From contig JAXFQY010000104.1 of assembly GCA_034178705.1 (NCBI GenBank), positions 21,829-85,828 on the forward strand: a stretch of DNA of 64,000 nt, written 5' to 3'. A program made the position numbers and the translations under genes. Source of the stretch: RUG12395 sp034178705 (GTDB lineage Bacteria; Bacillota; Clostridia; Oscillospirales; CAG-272). A model generated the notes under the pieces. That model searched no databases. It was given only the letters and a program-made list of their open reading frames with translations, and was not told the DNA's origin. Shown piece by piece: positions 25,135 through 33,812 of this stretch. How positions within the stretch are numbered: position 1 is the first letter of the stretch; every line of letters begins with the position of its first letter.

Positions 25135-25518
25135 ATGTCATCTTACAGAAGAGCAAGAATCAATGATGCGGTGAAGGAAGAGCTGTCTCTGGCTCTGCGC
25201 GATGTAAAGGATCCTCGTGTCAGTGATGTGATGATCAGCATTACTGCAGCGGAGGTTGCGCCCGACCTGCGTGAAGCGAAGGTATATTATTCGGTTTTCG
25301 GAGGAGAAAAAAAAGAAGCGGCTGCAGGGCTTGCCAGCGCCGCCGGTTATCTGCGGAGGGAACTTGCACGGAGACTGAATCTTCGGATCACACCGACTCT
25401 GAGCTTCGTCGAGGACGACTCAATGGAGCACGGTGCCCGTATTTCCCGCCTGATTGCCGAAAATACCCCGGAACCGGAGGAAAAAGAGCAGCCATCCTCG
25501 GAGATGGATACTCAGTAA
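25135..25518 (+). CDS. rbfA: 30S ribosome-binding factor A
   Basis: 127 residues from ATG 25135, with AAGGAAG upstream; the open frame begins earlier over the promoter. The KH-type domain signature is clear: RRARINDAVKEELSLALRDVKDPRV at the start and APDLREAKVYYSVFGGE in the middle, with LRITPTLSFVEDDSMEHGARI near the C-terminus. RbfA binds the 16S 5' helix region and assists late 30S maturation and cold adaptation. It is a lone gene here, separate from the usual nusA-infB context, and shares a bidirectional terminator with the converging tRNA-Lys gene. Confidence 0.95.
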   Translation: MSSYRRARINDAVKEELSLALRDVKDPRVSDVMISITAAEVAPDLREAKVYYSVFGGEKKEAAAGLASAAGYLRRELARRLNLRITPTLSFVEDDSMEHGARISRLIAENTPEPEEKEQPSSEMDTQ

Positions 25519-25542
25519 TTCATGGTAAGCCATTTCAAACAG

Positions 25543-25580
25543 TTTCTGCCGCTTCCGACAAAAACAGGGAGCGGCAGAAA
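25543..25580 (+). other. Hairpin after rbfA without T-run
   Basis: An 11-bp perfect stem (25543-25553 with 25570-25580) between the rbfA stop and its terminator; possibly a 3'-end protecting structure. Confidence 0.4.
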
Positions 25581-25599
25581 CGCAAATGACCGGAAAACA

Positions 25600-25638
25600 A
25601 AAAAACGACAACCATTCTTTTGAAGGTTGTCGTTTTTT
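25600..25638. terminator. Bidirectional terminator between rbfA and tRNA-Lys
   Basis: A 14-base stem (25600-25613 with 25625-25638) bounded by A-run and T-run; the T-run ends at the tRNA 3' CCA, so it serves both converging transcripts. Confidence 0.85.
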
Positions 25639-25713
25639 GGTGCTCCTGCGGAGAATCGAACTCCGGACACCTTGATTAAAAGTCAAGTGCTCTACCAGCT
25701 GAGCTACAGGGGC
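25638..25713 (-). tRNA. tRNA-Lys (UUU)
   Basis: Minus-strand cloverleaf starting GCCCCTGTAGCTCAG with anticodon loop CTTTTAA (anticodon TTT), T-arm TTCGATT and encoded CCA. The acceptor stem has a C3-A70 mismatch; all other pairs fit. Confidence 0.95.
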
Positions 25714-25734
25714 GTTATTGATGAATGCCGTATT

Positions 25735-25763
25735 ATGTTATCACAGACCGAGCGTTTTGTCAA
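25735..25763 (-). promoter_or_regulatory. tRNA-Lys promoter
   Basis: Minus strand TTGACA (25763-25758), 17-base spacer, TAACAT (25740-25735), about 22 bases before the tRNA. Confidence 0.65.
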
Positions 25764-25898
25764 CACTTTTTCGCAGGAAAAAAAGACGGCAGGCAAAGAA
25801 AAGACAGTTTTTTCTCCCAGGCAAAGGATTCGTTCTGAAAATCCGGTATCCCCATGGAGAGAGAAAAGGGTAACTTACGGAAAAACAAAAGGAAATTC

Positions 25899-25927
25899 TT
25901 GATTTTACCCGCCCGATGTGTTACCAT
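25899..25927 (+). promoter_or_regulatory. Promoter of the heterodimeric ABC exporter operon
   Basis: TTGATT 25899-25904, 17-base spacer, TACCAT 25922-25927, 40 bases before the start codon. Confidence 0.6.
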
Positions 25928-25966
25928 AACAAAGTTAGCATTTCATACTCGGAGGTGATACAAAGA

Positions 25967-27712
25967 ATGCTGAAAAGGCTTGCGGGGTGCATCGGTGCAT
26001 ACAAGCGGTCAACGATTCTGACGCCGGTTTTTATCGTCGGCGAGGTTGTGATCGAATGCCTGATGCCCTTTATCATTGCCAATTTGATTAATGATATCCA
26101 GAACGGATGCGGCATGACCGAGATCCTGCAAAGCGGGCTTGTTCTGCTGCTGTTGGCAATTCTCTCTCTTTTCTGCGGTGCAGCAGCAGGCTTTACGGCG
26201 TCCAAGGCTTCCGCCGGTTTTGCACGGAATCTGCGCAGCGCCGTATACAACAAGACTCTTGATTTTTCCTTTGAGAATATTGACAAATTTTCCTCTGCCT
26301 CTCTTGTTACCCGTATGACAACCGATGTATCGAACGTCCAGATGGCCTTTATGATGATTATCCGGATTGCCGTCCGTTGTCCGCTGATGCTGATTTTTTC
26401 CGTTATCATGTCCTTTATCATGGGCGGAAAGCTTGCCTTGCTGTTTGCGATTGTCATCCCCGTTCTTTTATTCGGGCTTTTCCTGATTGCCAGGTATGCT
26501 ATGCCCGCGTTCCGGGCAGTTTTCCGAAAATATGATAAGCTGAACGAATCGATTGAGGAAAATGTTGCGGCGATGCGTGTGGTCAAGGGGTTTGTCCGAG
26601 AGGATTATGAGAAGAAAAAATTCGGAGAGGCGGCGGAAAATATCCGCCGCGATTTCACCAAGGCGGAGCGGATTGTCGCATGCAATGAGCCGCTGATGCA
26701 GTTTTGCGTTTACTTCAACATGGTCTTTATCATGTTTGTCGGTGCAAAACTGATTATTGCGAGTACCGGAATCGACCTTAATGTCGGGCATCTTTCTTCC
26801 ATGCTGACCTACGGTATGCAGGTCCTGATGTCACTGATGATGCTCTCGATGATTTATGTCATGCTTACCATGTCTGCCGAGTCTGCTCGTCGAATCGATG
26901 AAGTTCTCCGCGAGACCCCGGCACTTTCCGATCCCGAACATCCGGTTAACGGAGTTGCAGACGGCTCTGTGGAGTTCGAGTCGGTCAGCTTCAAATATTC
27001 CGCAGATGCGGAAAAATATGCACTCTCCGATATCTGTCTTTCGATCCGTTCCGGGGAAACGGTTGGCATTATCGGCGGTACCGGTTCCGGAAAATCGACA
27101 CTGGTACAGCTGATTCCCCGGCTTTACGATGTTACCGTCGGAACGGTTCGCGTCGGGGGTGTTGATGTTCGCAATTACGATATGGAATCCCTGCGGGAAG
27201 CCGTTGCAATGGTTTTGCAGAAGAATATCCTGTTTTCCGGCACAATTCGGGAAAATCTCCTTTGGGGCAATGAAAACGCAACCGACGAGGAGCTTGTTGA
27301 AGCTTGCCGTCTTGCCCAGGCGCATGATTTCATTCTGTCTTTTCCCGACGGCTACGATACAAAAATTGAACAGGGCGGCACGAATGTTTCCGGCGGGCAG
27401 AAGCAGCGGCTGTGTATTGCCCGTGCGCTCCTGAAAAAACCGAAGATCCTGATTCTCGACGATTCAACCAGCGCCGTTGATACCAAGACCGACGCACAGA
27501 TCCGGCACGGTTTCGAACAATACATTCCGTCCACCACAAAAATCATCATTGCCCAGCGCATTTCCTCCGTGGAGCACGCAGACAAGATTGTTGTTATGGA
27601 CGGCGGCAGAATTGTTGATATCGGCCGTCATGAGGAGCTTCTTGGGCGCAGCGATATTTACCGTGAGGTTTATGAGCAGCAGACAAAGGGAGGAAAGAGC
27701 GATGAGCAATGA
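25967..27712 (+). CDS. Heterodimeric ABC exporter subunit with degenerate ATP site
   Basis: About 581 residues from ATG 25967, which has GGAGGTGAT seven bases upstream. A six-helix type-IV exporter domain is followed by the ATPase domain. Walker A GGTGSGKST is intact and the signature is canonical (VSGGQKQR), but the residue after Walker B is Asp (LILDDSTSAVD) in place of catalytic Glu, and the switch position is Gln (IIAQRIS) in place of His. These are the hallmarks of the degenerate-site half of exporters such as TM287/288, BmrCD and LmrCD. It pairs with the next gene product. Overlap of 11 bases with that gene indicates coupling. Probably drug, lipid or peptide export. Confidence 0.92.
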   Translation: MLKRLAGCIGAYKRSTILTPVFIVGEVVIECLMPFIIANLINDIQNGCGMTEILQSGLVLLLLAILSLFCGAAAGFTASKASAGFARNLRSAVYNKTLDFSFENIDKFSSASLVTRMTTDVSNVQMAFMMIIRIAVRCPLMLIFSVIMSFIMGGKLALLFAIVIPVLLFGLFLIARYAMPAFRAVFRKYDKLNESIEENVAAMRVVKGFVREDYEKKKFGEAAENIRRDFTKAERIVACNEPLMQFCVYFNMVFIMFVGAKLIIASTGIDLNVGHLSSMLTYGMQVLMSLMMLSMIYVMLTMSAESARRIDEVLRETPALSDPEHPVNGVADGSVEFESVSFKYSADAEKYALSDICLSIRSGETVGIIGGTGSGKSTLVQLIPRLYDVTVGTVRVGGVDVRNYDMESLREAVAMVLQKNILFSGTIRENLLWGNENATDEELVEACRLAQAHDFILSFPDGYDTKIEQGGTNVSGGQKQRLCIARALLKKPKILILDDSTSAVDTKTDAQIRHGFEQYIPSTTKIIIAQRISSVEHADKIVVMDGGRIVDIGRHEELLGRSDIYREVYEQQTKGGKSDEQ

Positions 27713-29615
27713 AAAAAAGCCGATCCGCCGTCCGCCTGTGAATTGGAAGGGGCTAGGCAGACTGATCCGCATTCTCCTTTCCTATTATCCGGTTCTGGTT
27801 CCCCTGACAGGAATCCTGATTCTGTTTTCCTCTGTGGTTTCCGCCATTCCTTCTCTGTTTACAAAGCAAGTTATTGAGATTATCGAGCGGTATATGGACA
27901 GTGGCGATTGGATTGCCGCCAAGGCAGAGATTCTTCCTGTTCTCGGTATGCTGATGATTTTTTATCTGCTCTCTATCGTTTCTCTCATCGCTTATACACA
28001 GATCATGGCATATATCACGCAGGGATTTCTCTGCAAGCTCCGCAGAGAAATGTTCAACCGAATGCAGGATCTGCCGATCCGGTATTTTGATACACATCGT
28101 CACGGCGATATCATGAGTTACTATACAAATGATATCGATACCCTCAGACAGCTGGTGTCCCAGTCAATCCCTTCTTTGATCCGCGCAGGCGCAATTGTAC
28201 TGGTTGTCTTTTCCATTATGCTGTATTACAGCTTTTGGCTGACGCTTGTGGTAGTTTTCGGCGTGGTACTCATGTTTCTGGTTTCCAAGACGGTTGGCGG
28301 AGGTTCTGCCCAATATTTTGTCCGTCAGCAAAAATCGATGGGTGCTCTTGAGGGCTATGTACAGGAAATGATGAGCGGTCAGCGCGTTGTCAAGGTATTC
28401 TGCCATGAGAACAAGAGCCGCGAGGGCTTTGAAAAGCTGAACGAGAATCTGTACAGCGACGGCTACAAGGCAAATGCTTTTGCCAATACACTCGGTCCGA
28501 TCATTATGAACATCGGCAACGTTCTCTATGTTCTGTGCGCCTTTATCGGAGGACTGCTGCTTGTTTCCGGAGCGAAAAACATCAGCCTTTCCGGAGCCGC
28601 TCTTTCCATCAGCATCGTGGTTCCTTTTCTGAATATGACAAAGCAGTTCACCGGCAACTTCAATCAGGTCTCCCAACAAATCAACTCCGTTGTGATGGCA
28701 ATGGCTGGGGCAGAGCGTGTTTTCGCTTTGATGGACGAGAAGCCGGAGACCGATGAGGGGTATGTGACCCTTGTCAACGCAAAAATCGGGGAAAACGGGG
28801 AAATCACGGAGTCTGAAGCACGCACCGGTATCTGGGCATGGAAGCACCCGCACGGGGACGGGACCGTAACCTATACCCGTCTGCAAGGCGATGTTCACCT
28901 GACGGATGTTGATTTTTCCTATGATGGGGAAAAACAGGTTCTTTACGATGTCTCCGTTTATGCGGAACCCGGTCAGAAGGTTGCCTTCGTCGGTGCAACG
29001 GGTGCCGGAAAAACAACAATTACCAATCTGATCAACCGGTTTTACGATATTGCGGACGGAAAGGTCCGCTATGACGGAATCAATATCAACAAGATCAGAA
29101 AGGCGGATCTGCGCCGCTCACTCGGTCTGGTTCTTCAGGATACGAATCTGTTTACCGGAACGGTTATGGACAATATCCGCTACGGCAGACTGGACGCGAC
29201 CGACGCGGAATGCCATGACGCCGCCGTGCTTGCGGGAGCCGACGATTTTATTTCCCGTCTCCCGCAGGGCTATCAAACCATGCTGACCAACAACGGCTCC
29301 AATCTTTCGCAGGGGCAGCGCCAGCTGATCGCCATTGCCCGTGCTGCCGTTGCCGATCCGCCGGTCATGATTCTTGATGAGGCGACCTCCTCGATTGATA
29401 CCCGAACGGAGGCGATTGTATCCCGCGGAATGGATAAACTGATGGAGGGAAGGACGGTATTCGTAATCGCCCACCGGTTGTCCACTGTTATGAACTCGGA
29501 TGTCATTATGGTGCTCGATCACGGAAGAATTATCGAGCGCGGAAGCCACGAAAAGCTCATTTCCGAACATGGCGTGTATTACAGCCTGTACACCGGCGCA
29601 TTTGAGCTGGAGTGA
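27702..29615 (+). CDS. Heterodimeric ABC exporter subunit with catalytic ATP site
   Basis: About 637 residues from ATG 27702 (AGGGAGG upstream). N-terminal cytoplasmic tail, six membrane helices, then the ATPase. Walker A GATGAGKTT, Walker B VMILDEATSSID with catalytic Glu, and switch His in VIAHRLST are all present, while the signature is non-canonical (LSQGQ). Together with the canonical signature of the preceding subunit it forms the single active ATP site. An insert of about 50 residues (roughly 345-400, between the membrane and ATPase domains, with ESEARTGIWAWKHPHGDG) is larger than in its partner. A strong terminator follows. Confidence 0.93.
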   Translation: MSNEKKPIRRPPVNWKGLGRLIRILLSYYPVLVPLTGILILFSSVVSAIPSLFTKQVIEIIERYMDSGDWIAAKAEILPVLGMLMIFYLLSIVSLIAYTQIMAYITQGFLCKLRREMFNRMQDLPIRYFDTHRHGDIMSYYTNDIDTLRQLVSQSIPSLIRAGAIVLVVFSIMLYYSFWLTLVVVFGVVLMFLVSKTVGGGSAQYFVRQQKSMGALEGYVQEMMSGQRVVKVFCHENKSREGFEKLNENLYSDGYKANAFANTLGPIIMNIGNVLYVLCAFIGGLLLVSGAKNISLSGAALSISIVVPFLNMTKQFTGNFNQVSQQINSVVMAMAGAERVFALMDEKPETDEGYVTLVNAKIGENGEITESEARTGIWAWKHPHGDGTVTYTRLQGDVHLTDVDFSYDGEKQVLYDVSVYAEPGQKVAFVGATGAGKTTITNLINRFYDIADGKVRYDGININKIRKADLRRSLGLVLQDTNLFTGTVMDNIRYGRLDATDAECHDAAVLAGADDFISRLPQGYQTMLTNNGSNLSQGQRQLIAIARAAVADPPVMILDEATSSIDTRTEAIVSRGMDKLMEGRTVFVIAHRLSTVMNSDVIMVLDHGRIIERGSHEKLISEHGVYYSLYTGAFELE

Positions 29616-29632
29616 TTTCCGGTATTCTTTGC

Positions 29633-29664
29633 TCCCCGGCGCGTGAAGCGCCGGGGATTTTTTT
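29633..29664 (+). terminator. Terminator of the ABC exporter operon
   Basis: Ten-base stem (29633-29642 with 29648-29657), five-base loop, seven T's. The rest of the 29616-29995 gap holds the next promoter and no convincing gene. Confidence 0.85.
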
Positions 29665-29891
29665 CGGATTCCGAGCGAATCTGCAAAGAAAAGCGGGTCT
29701 TTATTGACTTTGAGGCGTTCTGTGATCCGGTTTTCGGAGGATATCCGACAGGGGCGGGAAGCCAAATACCTCTTTTTCCCCTCTTTTCTACTCTGTCGGG
29801 AGGCTCAGAGATACCCGGAAAAAGACAAAAAAAGCAGGGGAAAACCGCCGAAATTTGAACCGAAAACGACGGCTGTGTTTCGGCAGGATAA

Positions 29892-29920
29892 TTGACAGAG
29901 ACGGATTTCTTCGATATAAT
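29892..29920 (+). promoter_or_regulatory. Consensus promoter of the SGNH/sialidase-like operon
   Basis: TTGACA 29892-29897, 17-base spacer, TATAAT 29915-29920: full consensus. A near-copy of the -35 region (ATTGACAGAGAAGGAT) recurs at 29945, about 53 bases downstream, in the leader. Confidence 0.85.
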
Positions 29921-29995
29921 ATAAATACAATTGGTTATCTTTCAATTGACAGAGAAGGATTATTTGAAATGTAAAAAGAAAGGATTGCAGAAAAC

Positions 29996-30856
29996 ATGAA
30001 ACGAATACTGTTTGCCGTTGCTCTCCTTCTGCTTCTTCCCGGCTTTGCTGCGTGTGAGGCAAAAGCCCCCTCTTCAGAGACAACGGCCGTAAAGACGCAG
30101 GAGGCGACGGAACCAGTGCTGCCGCAAACAACAACAGAAACACCCGCAACAACAGTGACTGAGCCTGTAACAACAGCCGCGCAGCCAAAGAAAGACAAAA
30201 TACGAATTGCCTGCATCGGGGACAGTTTGACTTACGGTACCGGTTCTTCCAATCCTTCCGTTTTCAGCTATCCCGTTCAGCTTCAGAAATACCTGAATGC
30301 CGCACAAAGCGAGACGCTGTATACTGTGCTGAATTACGGCAAGCCGAGTGCTTATGCGATCAACAACAAGGAATACGACTTCACCTATCCGAGCAAAAAC
30401 AGCAACGCCTATACCGAGTCGGAGCAATACAAAAACTCTCTGAACTGTCAGCCTGACATCGTGATTATCATGCTCGGAACGAATGATGCCTATGCCGCTG
30501 CAGCAAACAAGAATGTTTCGGAAAAATATACAGCATCTCTTGAGAAAATCGTGGATACCTATCTTGCTCTTGAATCCACACCGGAGGTTATCCTCATGCT
30601 TTGCCCAAGCCGTTTTGACAATGCGACACGGTTGAAATCGGTGACGAACATCATTCATCCCGCCATCCGGGATGTGGCGGAGCGCAAAGAAATCCGGCTG
30701 ATTGATGCTTATACCATGACAAACGAAGCCCTAGCAGATCGCGCAACCGCCGTACGGGAGAAAGTTTTCAATTCTGACGGGGTTCATTTGTCTGACAAGG
30801 GTTATGAAATGCTTGCGGAGCTGATTGGCAGAACCATTCTCGGAGAGAACGATTAA
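29996..30856 (+). CDS. SGNH/GDSL hydrolase lipoprotein
   Basis: 286 residues. Lipoprotein signal peptide with lipobox GFAAC (Cys 20), then a Thr/Pro/Glu-rich linker to about residue 65. The catalytic domain has block I CIGDSLTYGTGS (nucleophile Ser), block III MLGTNDAY (Asn oxyanion residue) and block V SDGVHLSDKGYEML (Asp and His). It is anchored outside the membrane and probably removes acetyl or other ester groups from glycans; the exact ester is unknown. The next gene, a sialidase-like lipoprotein, starts 14 bases later, so the pair likely attacks a common decorated glycan. Confidence 0.88.
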   Translation: MKRILFAVALLLLLPGFAACEAKAPSSETTAVKTQEATEPVLPQTTTETPATTVTEPVTTAAQPKKDKIRIACIGDSLTYGTGSSNPSVFSYPVQLQKYLNAAQSETLYTVLNYGKPSAYAINNKEYDFTYPSKNSNAYTESEQYKNSLNCQPDIVIIMLGTNDAYAAAANKNVSEKYTASLEKIVDTYLALESTPEVILMLCPSRFDNATRLKSVTNIIHPAIRDVAERKEIRLIDAYTMTNEALADRATAVREKVFNSDGVHLSDKGYEMLAELIGRTILGEND

Positions 30857-30869
30857 GGAAGGAGCCTAC

Positions 30870-32720
30870 ATGAAAAAGATGATCTCTGCGTTGCTTTCCT
30901 GCGCTATTCTGTTGCCGTTGATGGCGGCCTGTGAGGGGAGCACCCCCTCCTCCACCACCGAGGGAAACACAGAATCGCCCGTTGTGACAACAACTCCGAT
31001 CACAACCGTAGAAGAACCGTCCTCTCAGACGCTTGTCATCCATACGATCGGGGAACTGAATACAACCGAATATCCGCTTGACAGCGCTGCGGGAAGCGAG
31101 CAATTCAGCTCACTGATGCAGGATTTCCGTGCCTCCAAAACGCTGAACGGCGAACTGAACGGGATAGCCGCATATTATCCGCGTGTCAAGAAGATCAGCG
31201 ACGATGCCTATGTGATGATTTTTCACAACACCACATACGGCGGCAGTGTTTATTGCTCCATGAGTACCGATTGCTATAATTGGGGCTCGCCGCGTGCTGT
31301 CTTTCGTCAATCGACCGTCAAAGTAAACGGTGTAACCGACAATCTGAAGTACATGACTCCGGATGCATGTGTTCTCTCAGACGGACGGTTGCTCTGCGTA
31401 ACCAGTTTCCGTGCCGAGCATGCCTACCAGACCGCAATCGACTATAACGGCGTCGCGGTCAGCTATTCTTCGGATAACGGAAAGACCTGGACCGAGCCGG
31501 AGACTGTCTATGTCGGTACGAACTGGGAGCCGATGGTTATGCAGGCGGACAACGGGGAAATCTATATTTTCTTTACCTGTACCGCACCCTCCATATATCT
31601 CAGTGATTTCGACCACCGTTCCAGCGGAGTCGGTATGATCCGTTCCACAGACGGAGGAAAAACCTGGAGCCCGAATGTGACAGGCGCGCCTTACATTCCC
31701 CAGTATGTTATGCGTCAGTATGTCACTACTGTTGACGGAGTGAAGAAGTATACCGATCAGATGCCGGTAGCCCTGCAGCTGAATAACGGAACGATTGCCT
31801 TGGCGGCGGAAAGCCAGTTGACCAACGGCTATAAATTCTCCATTTGTTATACCGATGACTATTTTGCGACCGATGTCGGAATGGAAAAGACCGGACCCGT
31901 AGGCAGAAAAACAAATCTTTTCAATGCAGCCGGTCCATACCTTGCACAGTTTGATTCCGGTGAGGTGATTCTTACCTATCACTGGACAAAAACCTTCCGT
32001 TACCGCCTCGCGAACTGCACGGCAACAACCTTCTTTGATGAGAAAACACTCTTCTCGGAGTCCGGTATGTGGGGCTCCGTCGAGAAGCTGACCAGTCACA
32101 GCGCCGTGATTGTCGCCCCGACAAAAGAGGACTACAAAATTCAATTGGCTCGCGTTTATCTTAACCATACCTTAAACGCGCAAAAGATGACACCGAGTCT
32201 CACGGCCAACACCGCGGAATGGGACGGCAATACCGATGCGTTATTTGCCGGAGAGAACAGTCAGGCACAGGTAGCAGTCCGCGTTGCCCATGATGAGAAA
32301 AATGTCTATTTGCTTGCTGAGGTTTCCGACCGTTATCTTACCGATGCAGACAAGTTTATCTTTTATTGCCACGACGGCAAGGAAGGGCAGTATGCTGTCA
32401 CGCTCTCCGTTGCCGAAGTGATAACGGAGTACCGTGCGTCCATTACGGAAAAAGCCAGCGAGGTTGATGCGTCGTCACTCGGAATTCGCACACATGTTGC
32501 CTTTGACGGCACGGTCGGCGATGTTACTGACATCGATAACGGGTATGTTTATGAGGTGGCGATTCCGAAAACGCTTCTCGGTGTTGAGGATATGCTTGCC
32601 TTCCGCTTCCGGCTGATCAGCCGCGATAGTGCGAACGGCAAGACCGTTCAGGAGGATCCTTATCCTTCCGCGGGTCTGAAGGATACTTCCGGATGGGCGA
32701 AGGCAAAGCTTGTTCCGTGA
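30870..32720 (+). CDS. Sialidase-like (BNR/Asp-box) lipoprotein
   Basis: 616 residues from ATG 30870 (AAGGAAGGAG upstream). Lipobox MAAC (Cys 21) and a Thr/Ser-rich linker to about residue 52. A beta-propeller follows: YPRV near residue 105 could supply the first Arg of a sialidase triad; Asp-boxes are SSDNGKTW (200-207) and STDGGKTW (259-266), with a decayed box STDCYNW near 132. The C-terminal ~150 residues (AEWDGNTDALF..., DEKNVYLLAEVSDRYL) resemble a CBM9/DOMON-like sugar-binding sandwich. Exo-sialidase or a related glycan hydrolase is likely, but the full catalytic set cannot be confirmed by eye. Transcribed with the SGNH hydrolase. Confidence 0.78.
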   Translation: MKKMISALLSCAILLPLMAACEGSTPSSTTEGNTESPVVTTTPITTVEEPSSQTLVIHTIGELNTTEYPLDSAAGSEQFSSLMQDFRASKTLNGELNGIAAYYPRVKKISDDAYVMIFHNTTYGGSVYCSMSTDCYNWGSPRAVFRQSTVKVNGVTDNLKYMTPDACVLSDGRLLCVTSFRAEHAYQTAIDYNGVAVSYSSDNGKTWTEPETVYVGTNWEPMVMQADNGEIYIFFTCTAPSIYLSDFDHRSSGVGMIRSTDGGKTWSPNVTGAPYIPQYVMRQYVTTVDGVKKYTDQMPVALQLNNGTIALAAESQLTNGYKFSICYTDDYFATDVGMEKTGPVGRKTNLFNAAGPYLAQFDSGEVILTYHWTKTFRYRLANCTATTFFDEKTLFSESGMWGSVEKLTSHSAVIVAPTKEDYKIQLARVYLNHTLNAQKMTPSLTANTAEWDGNTDALFAGENSQAQVAVRVAHDEKNVYLLAEVSDRYLTDADKFIFYCHDGKEGQYAVTLSVAEVITEYRASITEKASEVDASSLGIRTHVAFDGTVGDVTDIDNGYVYEVAIPKTLLGVEDMLAFRFRLISRDSANGKTVQEDPYPSAGLKDTSGWAKAKLVP

Positions 32721-33007
32721 ATTCCGGAAGGGGAAAAGCCTCTATAGGATTCCCGCTCTGTAAGGAACGGATTTCCGATTCCGCTGTCGGCACACAGAGC
32801 TGATCCGCGCCATGTGCAAGTACCGTTCTGCAACTTTTGTTCTGCAATCCCCGGCTGATTCATCTTCCGGACGCTTATCTCCGGGGAAAACGTCACGGTT
32901 TCTGTACGGGATAATAGGAAGCGGCTTCCTTTGTTCACAAAAGGAGCCGGAGGATGAAAATCCGATCTTCCTTTTTTCGAAAACCGAATCCCACTTGCTT
33001 TTTCGCA

Positions 33008-33058
33008 GAGAGACGAACCTCCGGCCGTTCCGACCGCGGGTTCGTCTCTCTTCCTTTT
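33008..33058 (+). terminator. Hairpin with T-run in the 32.7-33.35 kb gap
   Basis: A 12-base stem (33008-33019 with 33039-33050) followed by TTCCTTTT. It is the only terminator-like element in the 630-base gap; the gap contains short open frames on both strands but none has a ribosome site or a recognisable product. Confidence 0.55.
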
Positions 33059-33300
33059 GACAAACACCCTCTTCCTCTTCTTTTCCGATCCTCATTTTTA
33101 TGGAGACGCTGCGCTGCGCGAATACCGTTACTGCGGATTCTTTTCCCGGTTTGATTCCGCGGGGATCGCCTTTGCTTGCCCCCTCTTCTGCCGACAGGGA
33201 AGCTTTCGGGAAAAACCGGCTTGTTTTCCCTCATTTGCGACTGCTTACCGCGGAAAATTTACCGCTTACTGCTATAAGACGACCTCTTGCCCCTTTTCCC

Positions 33301-33329
33301 TTGCTTTTTTCTCATACGACGGGTATAAT
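33301..33329 (+). promoter_or_regulatory. Promoter of the LytTR-LiaF-like pair
   Basis: TTGCTT 33301-33306, 17-base spacer, TATAAT 33324-33329, 24 bases before the start codon. Confidence 0.7.
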
Positions 33330-33353
33330 CGAATCATGGAAAGGCGGTAGACC

Positions 33354-33812
33354 ATGAAGCTGAAGATTGAGATTGCTCCGGACGCAGAAGACGAGCTGAT
33401 TCTCCGCTGCCGCGAGCGCAGCGAGCGAATCGCAGAGTTGGAGCGGACGCTCGGGGAACTGCTCAAAAACGACGGAACACTTGCCCTGAGCATCGGAAAC
33501 ACCGAATATTACCTTGCGCCCGCAGAAATCCTTTTCTTTGAGACGGACGGCGGCCATGTTTCGGCACATACCGTTGCAGGAATGTATCGGTCCGAGAAAA
33601 AGCTTTACGAGTTGGAAGCACTTCTGCCGCGCGCTTTCCTGCGGGTATCCAAATCCTGCATTCTGAATGCCGAACGGGTCGAATCGATTGCACGCAATCT
33701 TACCGGCGCCAGTGAGGTGCGTTTCCGCGGCAGCAGCAAGAGGGTTTATGTATCCCGCGCCTATTATAAATTGCTGAAGGACAGAATTAACGAATTGAGG
33801 TCGGTAAAATGA
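33354..33812 (+). CDS. LytTR-domain transcriptional regulator (no receiver domain)
   Basis: 152 residues. The N-terminal ~45 residues are a charged helix (ELILRCRERSERIAELERTLGELL), probably for dimerisation. A LytTR DNA-binding domain fills the rest: YYLAPAEILFFETDGGHVSAHT, then LEALLPRAFLRVSKSCILNAERVESI. Stand-alone LytTR proteins usually sit beside a small membrane protein that inhibits them. Here the next gene, overlapping by four bases (ATGA), encodes such a membrane protein. Regulated genes are unknown; autoregulation is usual for this type. Confidence 0.9.
   Translation: MKLKIEIAPDAEDELILRCRERSERIAELERTLGELLKNDGTLALSIGNTEYYLAPAEILFFETDGGHVSAHTVAGMYRSEKKLYELEALLPRAFLRVSKSCILNAERVESIARNLTGASEVRFRGSSKRVYVSRAYYKLLKDRINELRSVK

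Noticed and set aside
29643..29858. 71-codon frame after the ABC exporter operon
   Set aside because: It begins inside the terminator and lacks a ribosome site.
32721..33353. Several open frames of 66-135 codons on both strands in the 630-base gap
   Set aside because: No ribosome sites, no similarity recognised, and they overlap a hairpin; treated as non-coding.
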